A stretch of 64,000 bases of DNA. Origin: Owenia fusiformis (lineage: Eukaryota > Annelida > Polychaeta > Sabellida > Oweniidae). The position numbers were made by a program, and so were the translations under genes. How positions within the stretch are numbered: position 1 is the first letter of the stretch; every line of letters starts with the position of its first letter. The notes beneath the pieces were generated by a model that saw nothing but the letters and a program-made list of their open reading frames with translations, had not been told where the DNA came from and ran no database searches. The stretch spans positions 32,250,710 through 32,314,709 of the forward strand of contig CAIIXF020000006.1 of assembly GCA_903813345.2 (NCBI GenBank), read 5' to 3'. Below, piece by piece: positions 11,071-23,394 of this stretch.

Positions 11071-11579
11071 GGAGAGGTTAAGCTAACAATGTTTTTCACA
11101 ACGTAACCGTGAACGCAAAGTACAAAAATTAACAAAGGAATGTATCGAGCGCTCATAGTTTTATGCGCGCTTAGTCTACTTCAGATACTCTTTCAGCTTC
11201 AGAGTTTCGGGTTTAGAACGGGAGATTTTGAAATTTGACGTTGGGTCAACGGGAACCATTTTACTCGTGTCTATTGAACACTATGCTGTCAATTTTGATT
11301 TCGATGCACAGTTGTGAATTCTTGCTGAACATGATGTATGTCATGCATGATTTAGCGCGAAAAATCTTACGAAACGAGCTCGTTTAAAATATGTATTAGA
11401 AAACCAGCTATAAAACCGCATCAATGACATACTATAGAATCATTACACGCTATGGTGTATAGTCTAAACAAACACTGGATTTGAACGGCTATTTATATGA
11501 GAAGGCTACATGAATTTGTATATGGTCGAGTGATACGTACAGGTTCAGTTTCGATTATATATGCAAAGCTTAACCTCTC
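11071..11579. mobile_element. TIR element A, copy 2 (inverted)
   Basis: The start GGAGAGGTTAAGCTAAC and end GCTTAACCTCTC match copy 1 at 6436-7306 in the opposite orientation, without element B. It sits in a palindrome repeat unit; the flanks suggest a short ACT/AACT duplication. Confidence 0.85.
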
Positions 11580-12488
11580 AACTAACTTAAATGTAGGGTT
11601 TGATGGCCCGTATTTCAAATATTTTGATTTTCCCATATTTGTGTTTTATCGGAAGGGTGTATGCATATTGGTTAATTGCATCAGGGTATGGTCAGTTCAA
11701 TGTTGAAATTTAATTTTGTTGTTTTGTTCATTGTTTCAGCTTCATGGTCAGGTATATGGTAAGTTCATATTGTGTGTATTATAAGAGTTGTTGACTTTTC
11801 CGTGTTTGGTCGCGTTTTGGTGTTTTCGGCATTTTGCGGTATTTTCGATTTGTAAAGTTGGTTTGAGTTTGGTGGTGACTAGGATGGGTCTATGGTAAGT
11901 AAATTGTCTTTTGATGGTTCAGGTGGCTTGTTTAATGCTTTAGCTTTCTGTAGGTGTGTGCATTATGTTCGTGGCATATCTTGTTGTTGAGATATTTACT
12001 TAAATGTAGGGTTTGATGGCCCGTATTTCAAAGTTTTGGGAGTGGTTGACTTAGACCATGTCTTGAGACATCACCCCTTGTGAACACGCATAAGTCATGC
12101 AATCTGTGTCAACTGGTGAGCGGTCTCGTTTAGGGGACCTGGGAGACATAGTCTAGTGTCTAAGCTCCCCCGAACCACCATCAGTGATTATGTGACAGGT
12201 AGAGTTTATTTAGTTGATCCTAGGATGATAACATTGGTGGTGTCACTCCTATTGTCGTTTTTGTAGAGAAAGGTCGGACAGCCCGATCCAGTAGTGGATC
12301 TTCTCCCTTACTTGTGAGTCACAGTAAGGGCCCAAGATGTTTCAAACTCATGGTTAGTGGTCCATGATATGTTTTCATCAGCAGCCTAAATGAGGGGGAG
12401 GGGGATGGGTTGTCCCTGATTTTGGTTTGTTTTGGGATTGTCTCCAGTTGGAGACAGTTAGTTGGGTACTAAGTAAATTGGTATCATA
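11580..12488. repeat. Left-arm repeat units of the giant palindrome
   Basis: Degenerate copies of the G/T-rich unit ('GATGGCCCGTATTTCAAA', 'GTTTCAGCTT') run to about 12040, then a block directly repeating 725-1060 ('TCTCCCTTA' and 'GGGCCCAAGAT' landmarks). No gene is supported. Confidence 0.65.
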
Positions 12489-12635
12489 TACTCCTCAAAA
12501 AATGTTAAGGACCAGTGGTTTTCTTCATAGGTTTACATGTTAACCCCCATATTTGTTTGAACGACTATTTTCTAAGCGAGGAACAAAAGAAATCCTAATA
12601 AAGAAAATAAATTTGTGTCTTGATTCTATTCCCTA

Positions 12636-13245
12636 TCAAGTCCGCAACATTTCATTGTTATATCTCCATTACATTGGGTCAAAATTTGATGTCAAAATTG
12701 ATGAATTTCATGAAATTTAACGAAAATGGCAGATCCCATGTTAAACAAATGGGGAATGGTTGGGTTGCCATAAGTCATATGAGGAACGATCCATCCATCC
12801 GATTGCTCCCAAAATTGAAATTGTAAGAGATAATTTTTGCTCAATTGTCCACTCGACAAACATATGATTTAATTGTCCAGGCTTTACAAAAGTAAATTGT
12901 TTCAAATTCAATAATTTTTTAATGATCCTCTTATTGAAATAACACAGGTGGTTCAGTGAGGTGGTCAAAATTACTTTAACGCTCCGTATCGCTAATTTTA
13001 ACAACATAAGCGAGACATTTAGCATGTAAAATGTAAAATCATTCAATTTTCTACTTAGAAAGTATTTTTAATAAATGTTTTACTGAATAGATATTCCAAA
13101 ATCTGAGTTGCCCCTAAGCCACCATTCCCCATTTGTTTAACATGGGATCTGCCATTTTTGTTAACTTTCATGAAATTCATCAATTTTGACATCAAATTTT
13201 GACCCAATGTAATGGAGATATAACATTGAAACGTTGCGGACTTTA
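12636..13245. mobile_element. Element E, hairpin MITE in the left arm of F
   Basis: Arms of about 130 bp starting near AAGTCCGCAACRTTTCA, flanked by TA. The matching place in the right arm of F (about 15295) is uninterrupted, giving an empty site. Confidence 0.8.
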
Positions 13246-13356
13246 TACACAGGCTGGTATCGAAAGATTTGTCCGCTGTGACGGAGCATGCTATTTTTCA
13301 TAAAAACACTAAGAATGCTTCACGATTTATTTTTTAACTCATATGTTTCGTTATAT

Positions 13357-14568
13357 CAGTGGAGACGATAACCCCATTTAACGTGAAGTACGGCAATTGC
13401 AATTTTGCACGACAATTGACGTGAAATTATGAAGCATAAGTGCGCATGTCAATAGATAATAACGGCAATTGCCGTCATGTCCGTCAAGTGACGTGCAATA
13501 TTTTGCACGGCAATTGACGTGCAAACTATTATCTTGTAAAAGTTTCACATATTATCGGCAGGACAACAGGCAGTTATAAACTGGGAAACTAGTGGGTAAA
13601 TCATGATCTGCATCGTATGTAATAGTTATAATCATAAACATTTGCTATTGTCCGGGTTGCATTTTGAACTAACAACTATTATGATGTGCTTACGTCAATG
13701 TTTACAAGGAATATTTATTCAACAGCAAACCGGAAGTAAACAATGATGGAAAGAAAACTAATAAATTCTGATCTAATGAGGATAGGAATTTAAATTGTTC
13801 AAAATTCATTTAAGGTAATCATTAGATCATTGTAAAGAAGGTTTAAAAACTAAATCCAGTCAGAAAAAACGAAAAAAATCGGCAACACACCGAGGTCAGG
13901 AAAACACTTCCGGTCAAAAAGAAGAGGGAAAGTAGACCCCATTTTAGTGATTTCCAGTGGTCTTTTCTCGGAATTGGGGCTCACGTTGTGTTAAGAGATT
14001 AAAATACCATTGGGTCAGTATCAATTTTGTCGTCAAACCCGTCGGAAAGACGATATCTAGACAATTGAAGGAGTATTAGTAATTCCAATATGGCGTTTTT
14101 CTAGGATTCGTGAGAGGTAACTTTGATTAGTTCTAGCGCAAAATTCCCACATAGGATCGCGAATTCCTGCATACAAGTGCTAGATTAGATTAAATACTTG
14201 AAGAAAATGCAATAAAAAGCATTCCATCGATCGATTTAGACTTTCCAAGAATGCAAGTTCGGTGGTTACTTCATTGGTTCGTAACATTGACAGAAAATTC
14301 ACAAGATTGAACGGCATTTTTCTCCACAATTTTGGAATGAAATTCTTCCCTGGGATTTAATATATCATTAATGTTTACCAAAGTATACGTACTATAGAAG
14401 ACATATTACTTAGATTGTATATATATTAAACGCTAGGTCTTCTAAATAACCTGGTGTTTAAATTATGAATTACAATGGACATTATGCTTATTGGCGTGAT
14501 TCACGTCAATTGACGTGCAAAATGGCGATCTCCGTGTTACACGTTAAATGGGGTTATCGTCTCCACTG
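13357..14568. mobile_element. Element D, TIR element, 1212 bp, TATAT duplication
   Basis: Ends CAGTGGAGACGATAACCCC and its inverse extend over about 29 bases. TATAT lies at 13352-13356 and 14569-14573. The interior repeats GGCAATTGCC/TTGACGTG motifs. There is no coding frame and the superfamily is unresolved. Confidence 0.85.
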
Positions 14569-15449
14569 TATATCAAAGATAATTACTTACTCCATGCAAT
14601 GGATATATCATTTGCGTGTAACCTTCACTTCTGTTTGAAGTCCAATAACGCTAGGAGTAAAATCTATTGAAAACGGCGCCAGAGTATCAAACTCTAAAAT
14701 GTACCATTTCTTTTTTAACTTTTTAATGGCATGATATAGTGACCCGATAATATTAACATATGTTTTCAGCATAACTCTGAATGTATTAATGAGATATTAA
14801 TGCATTGGGTCTTTTTAATTTTTTTATAAAAAATAATATTAATATTTTTTGTCCGCTGTGACGGAGCATTTTCACAGTTCACATTTGCAACTGCTCCGTC
14901 ACAGCGGACAAAAAAATTAAACATTATTTTTTATAAAAGAATTAAAAAGACCAAATACATCAACATCTCATTTATACCTTCATAGTTATGCTGAAACCAT
15001 GTGTAAATATTATCGTGTCACTATATCGTGCCATTAGAAAGTTAAACAAGAAATGGTACATTTTGAAGTATGATACTCCGGCGCCATTTTCAATAGCTTT
15101 TCTTCCCAGCGTAATTGGACTTCAAACAGAAGTGAAAGTTACCCGCAAATGATATATCCATTGCATGGAGTAAGTAATTTTGTATGGTATAACGAAACAT
15201 ATGAGTTAAAAAATAAATCGTGAAGTATTTTTAGTGTTTTTATGAAAAATAGCATGCTCCGTCATAGCGGACAAATATTTCGATACAAGCCTGTGTTATA
15301 GGGAATAGAATCAAATAGATACAGATTTATTTACTTTATTGGGATTTCTTTTGTTCCCCGCTTAAAAAATAGTCGTTCAGACAAATATGGGGGTTGACAT
15401 GTAAACCTATGAAGAAAACCACTGGTCCTTAACTTTTTTTTGAGGAGTA

Positions 15450-16330
15450 TAGTTTAGTTGTGTTTGAAGGTTGTGTCTAATTGTATTTAATAGTGTAGTT
15501 TAATTGATTCAGTATTGGGTTGTGACTGGTTCTGTTGCGGTGGTTGGTGTCAGGTTGTGTTGTGTTAATTCAACAATGGGTTGATTTGAGAGTTTGGCCT
15601 CGTTGGCTATGTTGTGTTGTGTTGGTTTGTTGTTTGGTTGTGCTCGATTGTGTTAGTTTGATAGTCGATTGTGTTTTGGTGGTTGTTTGTCTAGTTGAGC
15701 CTGGTTGTGTTTTGTAAGTTTGGTATCGGGTTGTGTCTCATTAAGTTATGTTAATTTCAAAGTGGTTGTGTTATGTTGTACTTGTGTTGTGTTGGTCGGG
15801 TAGTGGGTTGTGCCCAGTAGGATGAAGTATCTGGTTGTGTCAGATTGTGTTGCATGATTGGTGTTGTTTTCAGAGAGTGTTGGTTGGGTGGTTTGGTATT
15901 CCAGTGTGGTTGTGCCTGATTGTGTTTTGATTTTTTGTGTAAAATTGTGTTGTGTTACATCAACAATGGGTTGTGTTTTGTTTTTGTTGTTTTATTATTG
16001 GGTTGTGCCAAATTGTGTTCCGTATATTTGACAATTGGTTGTGTTTTCGGAGGTAAAAATAAGGTTGTAGTATTGAGTTGTGCCGTATTGTGTTGTTGGT
16101 TTGAAGTTGGGTTGTGCCTGGTTGTTTTTTTTAGCTTGGTGTCAAGCTGTGCCTCATTGTGTTCATAATGCGCTGTGTTATGTTGTGATTGTGTTGTGCT
16201 GGTCGGGCTGTAGGTTGTGCCCAGTCGGGTGAGGTATCTGGTTGTGTCTGATTGTGTTGTGTGGTTGGTTGTGCCTGATCGTTTAATGATGGGTGGTGGC
16301 GGGTTGTGCGGTGGTGGCGGGAATACCAAG
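15450..16330. repeat. G/T-rich degenerate array
   Basis: Endless variants of GGTTGTGTYTGATTGTGTTG with very little A and C on this strand, ending in GGTGGTGGCGGG. Open frames on either strand here are by-products of the composition. Confidence 0.8.
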
Positions 16331-16336
16331 CAATAG

Positions 16337-16519
16337 ACCACTAAACCATCTGTATATGCTTGGAAAGAGATTTATTTACATGTTACCAAATGTCTAGAAA
16401 AAAAGCTGAACATTGAAGAATTTATAACATTCTTGAAAGATATTAAAAACATAGAATACAAAATAGCAATTCCTGATTCAGATTCAGATATTTATTACTA
16501 TTTTGAAAAGCATACATGA
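16337..16519 (+). other. Small unrecognised open frame in the palindrome loop, possible exon
   Basis: After 'CAATAG', which could be a splice acceptor, 60 codons are open to a TGA at 16517-16519. The peptide looks protein-like, with aromatic and charged residues ('VYAWKEIYLHVTKCLEKKL', 'IAIPDSDSDIYYYFEKH'), unlike the low-complexity frames nearby. I recognise no family. It lies between the arms, where a foldback element would carry a gene. It could equally be chance. Confidence 0.25.
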
Positions 16520-16979
16520 CATTCAATACAACATGACGCTCTCAAGAGCATATATGTTGGTTTTAACTGGATAGAAATGGTCAGTGACGCCAACAGGTAA
16601 GACAAATAAAAATGGAGTGGAGAAATACCTGAGAATGACACTGGCCCAAGTCTGTTGGAAATCATTTCAAAAATGTAAAAAATATTAACACTCGGGGACA
16701 GAGACACAGGGCACGAAAAACTTTAAAGTACTGATACCATGAAAATAAGCAAACATAATGCTAAGTGCCCCTTATAAAAAACTCAACCTTGAAAGTCCGA
16801 CTGCCTCCAAATAAACTAATGAAAAACCCAAACTATCATGCTTCCTATACAAGTGCTTGCAAGACTTTGTATTTTTTCTTTTGTGTGTTTTATAATTCTT
16901 ATGTAAATATGTTTTTGCGTCTAAAATAAATATAAAACAAAAAAACAAAAAACGGTTATGCACATACAAGTTCATAACT
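16520..16979. other. Loop sequence with no recognised feature
   Basis: Non-repetitive AT-rich DNA between the small open frame and the start of the right arm. No gene, RNA or repeat is supported. Confidence 0.5.
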
Positions 16980-18840
16980 CCCTCAAAACATACACTATCA
17001 ACACAAAAAATACCTCACAATAAAGGATAAAGAAAACACAATACAACTGAACCAGACTTAAAAATCAACCAACCACACACAGACATAATCAACCAATATG
17101 CATACACCCTCCCCATACAAAACAAATATGGGAAAATCAAAATATTTGAAATACGGACCACGAAACCCTACATTCGAGTTAATATCTCAACAACAAGATA
17201 TGCCATCAACATAATACACACAACCAACAGAAAGCTGAAACATTAAACAAGCCACCTGAACCATCAAAAGACAATTTATCTACCATAGACCCACCCTAGT
17301 CACCACCAAACTCAAACCAACTTAACAAATCGAAAATACCGCAAAATGCAGAAAACACCAAAAACGCGACCAAACACGGAAAAGCTATAACAACTCTTCT
17401 AATACACACAATATGAACATAACATATACCTGACCATGAAGCTGAAACAATGAACAAAACAACCAAATAAAATTACAACATTGAACTGACCATACCCTGA
17501 TGCAATTAACCAATACGCATACACCCTCTCGATAAAACACAAATATGGGAAAATCAAAATATTTGAAATACGGGCCATCAAACCCTACATTTAAGTTAAT
17601 ATAACGAACATAATGCACAAAGCTAAAACATTAAACAAGCCACCTGATCCATCAAAAGACAATTTACCTACCATAGACCCACCCCAGTCACCACCAAACT
17701 CAAACCTACTAAACAAATCGAAAATACTGCAAAATGCCAGAAATAAAAAATACAACCATACACGAACAAATTAATGCCTCCTCAAACACACAAAATATCA
17801 ACACAAAACACACATGACAATTAAGCGCAAACAATGAACAAAACAACCAAACCAAAGTCCAACACTGAACTGACCATACCCCAATACAATTAACCAATAC
17901 GCATACGCGTTCGATTAAAACAAAATACAAGAAAATCGAAATATTGGAAATACGGACCACTAAACGGTACATTTAAGTTAATATCTCAACAACAAGATAT
18001 ACTAGCAACATATCACATATACCAACGGAAAGCTGAAACAATAAACAAATCACCTGAACTACCAAAAAGCTATTCACCCACCCTTAACCTACCACAGTCA
18101 CCGCCAAACGCACACCAACTCAACCAATTGAAAACACCACAAAATGCCACAAGATACAACCGAACACGAACAGGCCAACGACCCTTTAAATACATTATAA
18201 AATCATAACTTATATATATATAATTTATATTACATATTATGATGTAACGATGGTTGTGATTACATAATAAAAATTACCTTGATGGTAATTAATTTGTATA
18301 AGGCAGTTATAAAAGCTACACACAATATCAACATATAACATACACGACCATATGGTCTAACCACAAACCAAACCTAACCAAAATTTATCAATAAACTGAC
18401 CACACCTTTATGCAATAAACCAATACGCATAAACAACCACCCCCCTCCCGCCAAAAACGAATACGGGAAACCTATTAAAATACAACTGAATGATAGAAAT
18501 AAAACAGCATTATCATTCACAATCAAATCACATACAACATTCTTTCGGCCGCTGAGGAAGAACAATCATTGGATACCCCCATGAGTTCGAAACACTTTGG
18601 GCCCTTATAATGACCAACATATAAGGGAGAAGATCCGCTACAGGATCGGGATGTCCAGCCTCTCTCTACGTGAATGAAGGGAATAGCACACCATTGTCAT
18701 TACCCTAGGATCTACCAAATATACACGACCCGTCACATGAGTACTGACGGTGGTTAGGGGAAGCTTACCTACTAGACCTTGTCTCCCAGGCCCCCTGAAC
18801 GAGACCTCTCACCATTAATACAGATTGCATGACATAAGAC
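16980..18840. repeat. Right arm repeat units of the giant palindrome
   Basis: A/C-rich inverse copies of the left-arm units, at least three, with landmarks 'AAATACGGACCA', 'GCTGAAACA' and 'AACAATGAACAAAACAACC'. An arm-specific AT-rich insert lies at about 18190-18330. Short open frames on the minus strand mirror those of the left arm and are not genes. Confidence 0.75.
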
Positions 18841-19162
18841 AAAAGCTTCAAAAAGGGGAAATCCTCTTATATATTTTTAAGATCCACCATGTTTCAGGAG
18901 GAATATCAGCTGTTTATCTAGGGGTCCAGTTCTTTGTAGATAATAAAAATAGGTGTTAGTCTTGATGAATGAAATATCCAAACTAAAGGCTGACCTTTAC
19001 CCAAAACGCAATATGTGAACTATATGAACATAAATTATTTTTTCATTTACATTCATCAGAAGAGATAATAAATGCTTTAATATAAATTTGACGTAGTTAC
19101 AAATGTTTTATAAGTGTAATTCAAAGCACAATTACAATAATTTAATAAAAGATTTAAAAAAA

Positions 19163-19229
19163 TGATACAGGGATTCGAACCTGGACCAACCAAGTGCCAG
19201 GGGAGGTCTCTGCCAACGTACTATCGGAA
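19163..19229 (-). ncRNA. tRNA-like sequence, pseudogene or SINE head
   Basis: Minus strand: a T arm CAGG-TTCGAATC-CCTG (a good B box), a weak A box (TAGTACGTTGGCAGAG) and a T-rich 3' flank. The acceptor ends do not pair and the anticodon stem is poor, so it is not a functional tRNA. It lies in the part of the right arm with no left-arm match. Confidence 0.4.
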
Positions 19230-20127
19230 CTAATTTAATTAATTAATAATTAATTTAACGGGTCTTATCTAAACTTATTAGTTAGTTGCGTGACAATCTT
19301 AATTTAGAAATCTTCGAAAAAATATGTTTACCGGCGAAAATCCCCGGGGGGTAGGTATTTTGAGTTTCAGCGGCACCCCCCCCCCCCTGTACAAAAATTT
19401 GACAAGTACCCCCCCCCGGCGAAAATCTGTGCAATAGAAGGAACAATCATCTTTATCGAGGGTATCTCTTCCCAGCACTTGCTCCATTTGTTCATCATTG
19501 TATATTATCTCATCATAGCTCGAATTATCACTTACTAGGTACCTCGGAACAACCCACGATTGCTTTCCGGAGAACTATTTGACTTTAAATATATTTTGAC
19601 ACTTGTCCATGATCGTTGACTAATTGTTGCAACTTTAAAGCTCTGTTATCCACGACATATTTTGATAAAGGGCAGCAATAATCGGATCCATATTATTGTT
19701 AAAGAAATTCTGTACGCTCGAATGCCACGACCTCTTTTGATAAAGGGAGGCGAAAATCGGATCCATATTTTTGTTCAAGAATTTATGGATGTTTGATCAC
19801 CACGACATCTTTTAATAAAGGGAGGCGATAATTGGGTCCAGGATTTTTCCGGCACCCGATTTTTCGACGTAGGGAATTTTTTCGGGTACCGGATTTTTTA
19901 ACGTACCAATTTTTCATAGTACAGGATTCGGGTACCAGATAAAATTAGGTGACCGAAAAATAAAGTTGGGTCACCTAATTTTAAACATCTAATATAGAGA
20001 TAGGTACCGGACTTTCCACTAAATATGTCAGGAATACAAAATAGGCACTGATTTTTATATTGGTGCACCCAAACTACTAAATTAGGTATGTAATACTTTT
20101 GACACAGATATTTTATATCTGTGGATG

Positions 20128-20283
20128 TAAGTACGTACATCTGTCCAGGTGATTACTCAAATACCATCAGCCTGATTTTGTCTATATTTTGTACATATGT
20201 GCTCTATGTGTATAGAAGTCATGGCAGCCATGGCTGTTCGATTTGATTTGGTACGCTATGATGTTGTTGTTATCTAAAGTTCA
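20128..20283 (+). repeat. Short copy of repeat family H (end fragments)
   Basis: It shares 'ACTCAAATACC', 'ATATTTTGTACA' and the end 'GGCTGTTCGATT...GTTATCTA' with the longer copies near 44.3, 50.9, 58.1 and 60.9 kb, but lacks the tandem core. Confidence 0.65.
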
Positions 20284-20659
20284 GGATTAGAAAAAATTGA
20301 AAAATGTCAGATCAAATCAAAATGGCTCCAAGATGTCATGAAAAGGTTGACATATTTCATGTCCATTTTGAGTTACATGTTATTAGTGTATACAATAAAC
20401 AAAACTTTATTACTTTCTGGTTAATGAGGAGTGGTCTCCCCTTCAATTCAGTGTTTTGTTTGGGTTGCTGCTCTCCAGGATTAATATTTTTGCATTATTG
20501 TAGCTCGATTAAAGAGGCAAATATAATGGAACAATTTTTTGATACAATAGATGGGACATGGTATTTATAATTTGACAGTTTCCAATAGGGCAACCTGATA
20601 AGCCTGATGTTGCAGTTATGTAGTGTTCTAACTGATAAATAACTATTTTGACATTTCAG

Positions 20660-21416
20660 TCAACAGTAAACAATCAAGAATTCAATAGTTCTAGTGGTAG
20701 CAATAATAATCAAGTTCAGACTACTAACTCTATGGATAACACAAACAACACAAATGACGAGAACTTGAAGCAAGTACAGAACACAAGAGGTAGCAACAAA
20801 CCTGGTCTTGCTTTAAATAATAATGTTGAAACTTTACGCGTTCCATCTGACAGTATTGAGGTGATAAATTTAGAAAACCTCAACCAAGTCCATCACAGTA
20901 TGACAGAGCATGAATGTACCTCTACATATGAACCACAGCTCTCTGAAGGTACAAACAAGTTCAAAGAGGCAAAATCTAAAGATGAAGAATTATTTCGAAG
21001 ACCATATACACCTAGATATCGACATTCTATTCGAGACCAAGAGAGATCTGCAGGCAAACTTAGGCTAATTCTACCTAAATCAAAAAAAGTCAAATTAAAC
21101 TATTGTGTTGATGAACAAAGATGCAAAATAAGCTCCATAAATTCATCACCGAAATCGGACATTTCAGAACTTGAATCTGAGTTTGATTTTGAATTACTGA
21201 GGAAGGCTAATATTAGCCAAAAATATCCAAATATCACGAGGACACCTTTTTCTGTGAAACCTAAACCCAGAAAGGTACTAGAATACAACTTTGAAACTGC
21301 TGATGTCGCAATATCAGATGTCATTCCAGAGAGTGATAGAGATCATTGGTGTGGCCTAGAATACTCAACCACCTATGGGTTAAGGAATGATGATCTTACA
21401 AAATCACAAGATACAG
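20660..21416 (+). CDS. TERB1: TERB1-like gene, exon 1 of 5 in the window
   Basis: 252 codons are open behind the acceptor TTTCAG, ending at donor ACAG|GTACAT in phase 1. Composition is that of an unstructured linker: Asn/Ser/Gln-rich start, acidic 'SELESEFDFELL' patch and basic stretches ('RRPYTPRYRHSIRDQER', 'LPKSKKVKLNY'). In vertebrate TERB1 the region between the N-terminal ARM repeats and the C-terminal Myb domain is similarly disordered and carries the TERB2 and TRF1 contact sites; I cannot point to those here. The phase-0 start implies upstream coding exons, none of which I could identify; 19880-20659 looks intronic. Assignment rests mainly on exons 2 to 5. Confidence 0.7.
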
Positions 21417-21830
21417 GTACATGTCATGTCATGGGTGTAGATTTTGGTTAAAGGAAACATATTATGAAATGTTCAAAAGTATGTGTGATTTGTTAGAATA
21501 TGTTTTGTTTGTCGTAGTTCACTAATCTGGGGAGTTGCTGCTTTTTTTTAGTACTTATCCATGATATATTTGTGATTTAATCTGTAGTAGCATGTACATG
21601 AAGGAAGCAGCAAAGGAATCACCATGTGAGCCCACTGAATTGTGTCATTTTTTACTTGGGTTCACTGAAAGTCTCCATTTTCAGCATCATCCATTCCATT
21701 GTTAGAGCAAATGATATCATCATTGATGCATTGAAAACTGAAACATTGTTTTCCAGATGAGTTGCCAATTTTAATTGAAGAAATGTATTCCAGGTGAGTT
21801 GAATATTTACAGTGAATACATATATTTCAG

Positions 21831-21929
21831 ATGAGTTGAGCATATGTTCAAACTTGCTAGAGGAAGAGGTTGAGAGTTTGTTAGATGTTAGTGGAGCTTA
21901 TTGTGAAGACCATGTGGAACTTTGTCCAG
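21831..21929 (+). CDS. TERB1: TERB1-like gene, exon 2 (acidic, start of Cys/His cluster)
   Basis: Acceptor ATTTCAG and donor CCAG|GTATGA; 99 bases, phase 1 at both ends, joining exon 1 in frame. It encodes 'SICSNLLEEEVESLLDVSG' and then 'YCEDHVELCPG', the first half of a Cys/His cluster completed by the next exon (CxxH, then CPGC across the junction). The spacing suggests a metal site, not proven. Too short to stand out as an open frame; found by matching splice phase. Confidence 0.75.
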
Positions 21930-22307
21930 GTATGAAATGCCATGAGTGATACAGGATATGTAGATCGAATGTCTTTGAAACATCAGAACTAGTAGTCTTC
22001 TGTCATGTCTGTGTGAGCTTAGAAATATCCTGCAAAACATTTTCAAACAATTCATTAGCCTAGCTATAAAACCTGATAAAATCATCATTGTCAAATCCCA
22101 ATATGAGTTTTTTTTGACCAATTTAAAATATGTATTCTTACTTTACATTTTATATTGAAATGTAATATTGTAATAAGTAAAAACCTGTGTTACTGTCGTA
22201 AGTACAATGTATTGTCTTTCTAGTTAATTAAACAAACAAATGTTACATATTTCAATATGGCCTCCTTTTTTAAACTAATTTTTTTGCTATACTTTCATAT
22301 TAGCCCA

Positions 22308-22937
22308 ATTTACACTACGCGCAACATTCCAAGACGTTTTGGCTAAAACGTTTTAGAAAAATTTAGTTGAGTTTACATTACCATTTTCAAGACGTCTTAA
22401 GAAATAAGATCGAATTTACACCTGTTTTCCTAAAACGTCTTAGAGATATGTAGGTATACATGTAAAATGAAAAAAGTAGTTCAGTACTGGTTGAAGGACG
22501 GTTCAGTCAATATAGCTATTCCTTTCCCGCTTCTGTACTTTGTACCCGACTTTGTACTATATATAAAGAATGCATCGGTTTTCAGAAAAATATGTCCTTA
22601 AGACAGCATTGTTAAAAGCATGAAAGAGAGCAGGAAGATTTTATGCATAATTAGGATTTTGATAAATAGCCAGGCAAATAAGTATACGTATGTAAATGGA
22701 TAGTTTCAAATGTTTCATTCGGCGCAACGCAAAAAAAACGGGCTAAGAGCTCTTAGCTAAAACTGATTGATTTACACGTTTTAACGCTAAGACGTCTTGG
22801 GTATGATTAGGGTCCTAAAATGTTTTAGCTAAGCACTCTTAGCCGAGAGCTCTTGAGTAAATCTGGATTTACATTATATTTGTAAAACGTTTTAACACTA
22901 AAACGTTTTAGCTAAGACGTCAATGAATGTAAAATCA
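22308..22937. mobile_element. MITE-like element made of short perfect palindromes (intron 2)
   Basis: Both ends carry ATTTWCA followed by GACGTYTT and GCTAAAACGTTTTAG in inverse orientation. The interior is crowded with AAGACGTCTT, AAAACGTTTT, GAGCTCTT and GTTTTAGC palindromes. No coding potential; the target duplication was not resolved. Confidence 0.6.
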
Positions 22938-23394
22938 GAGGGGGTTTGGCTTGTGGAAGAAGTACCTCAATCTGTCAATGAATGGAGAGGGCCATTCACT
23001 ATTTACAACAAAAACACAAAAGGGTGTCTTTCAATACAATAGGATTACTAACTATTTATGCATGACTGGCTAATGAAGTGAAGCTTAGTAGACTAGAACA
23101 CATTGTAGTTCATATATTGACAAGTCAAATTAAATCCATCTACAAAACTCAAGATTTTATACCTTTTTACTATATTTTCCACACTATTTTTGTGATTTAA
23201 TTTGTTAAACTATACTTTATACAGTTTCATATTGCATAAAAATAATGCTGGATTTCCATTTTACCCTTTACAATAATTTTCCAAGTCCATATACATGTAG
23301 GTACACTAATAGGTATGGATCCTTTAATTTTGAAGACTTCAACTTTTCTTTCATAATAAATGGTTACTTATTCATACTTAGTTCTGCTTATTAG

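Larger units (their letters stand above)
12489..15449. mobile_element. Foldback element F with TA duplication, about 570-bp arms
   Basis: Ends TACTCCTCAAAAAA and its inverse, TA at 12487-12488 and 15450-15451. The right arm (about 14876-15449) is intact. The left arm is interrupted by elements E and D; removing them gives arms of nearly equal length. The centre (about 14860-14900) is a GTCCGCTGTGACGGAGCA hairpin. TA targeting is compatible with a Tc1/mariner-type MITE; no transposase was seen. Confidence 0.85.
1..19878. mobile_element. Giant imperfect palindrome (foldback-like compound element)
   Basis: The first 240 bases reappear reverse-complemented at about 19660-19878. Bases 770-1930 and 10808-12340 match, inverted, much of 16980-18840. 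Each arm is built from degenerate repeat units of several hundred bases, so one left-arm block (about 725-1060) also recurs directly at 12040-12340. The left arm is G+T rich and the right arm A+C rich. The window starts inside the matching sequence, so the true left end may lie outside. Long TIRs made of subrepeats are typical of foldback elements, but no transposase was recognised; a genomic inverted duplication is the alternative. Left-arm 240-770 and right-arm 18840-19660 do not match and are arm-specific insertions or decay. Confidence 0.75.

Noticed and set aside
12620-13046. Frames at 12620-12826 and 12741-13046
   Set aside because: They lie in the hairpin MITE E and show no domain.
15535-16341. 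Open frames in the GT-rich array
   Set aside because: Low-complexity sequence lacking stops on one strand; no domain.
20304-20570. 88-codon frame upstream of the first TERB1-like exon
   Set aside because: Intron-like composition and no domain; no splice phase was established to link it to 20660.
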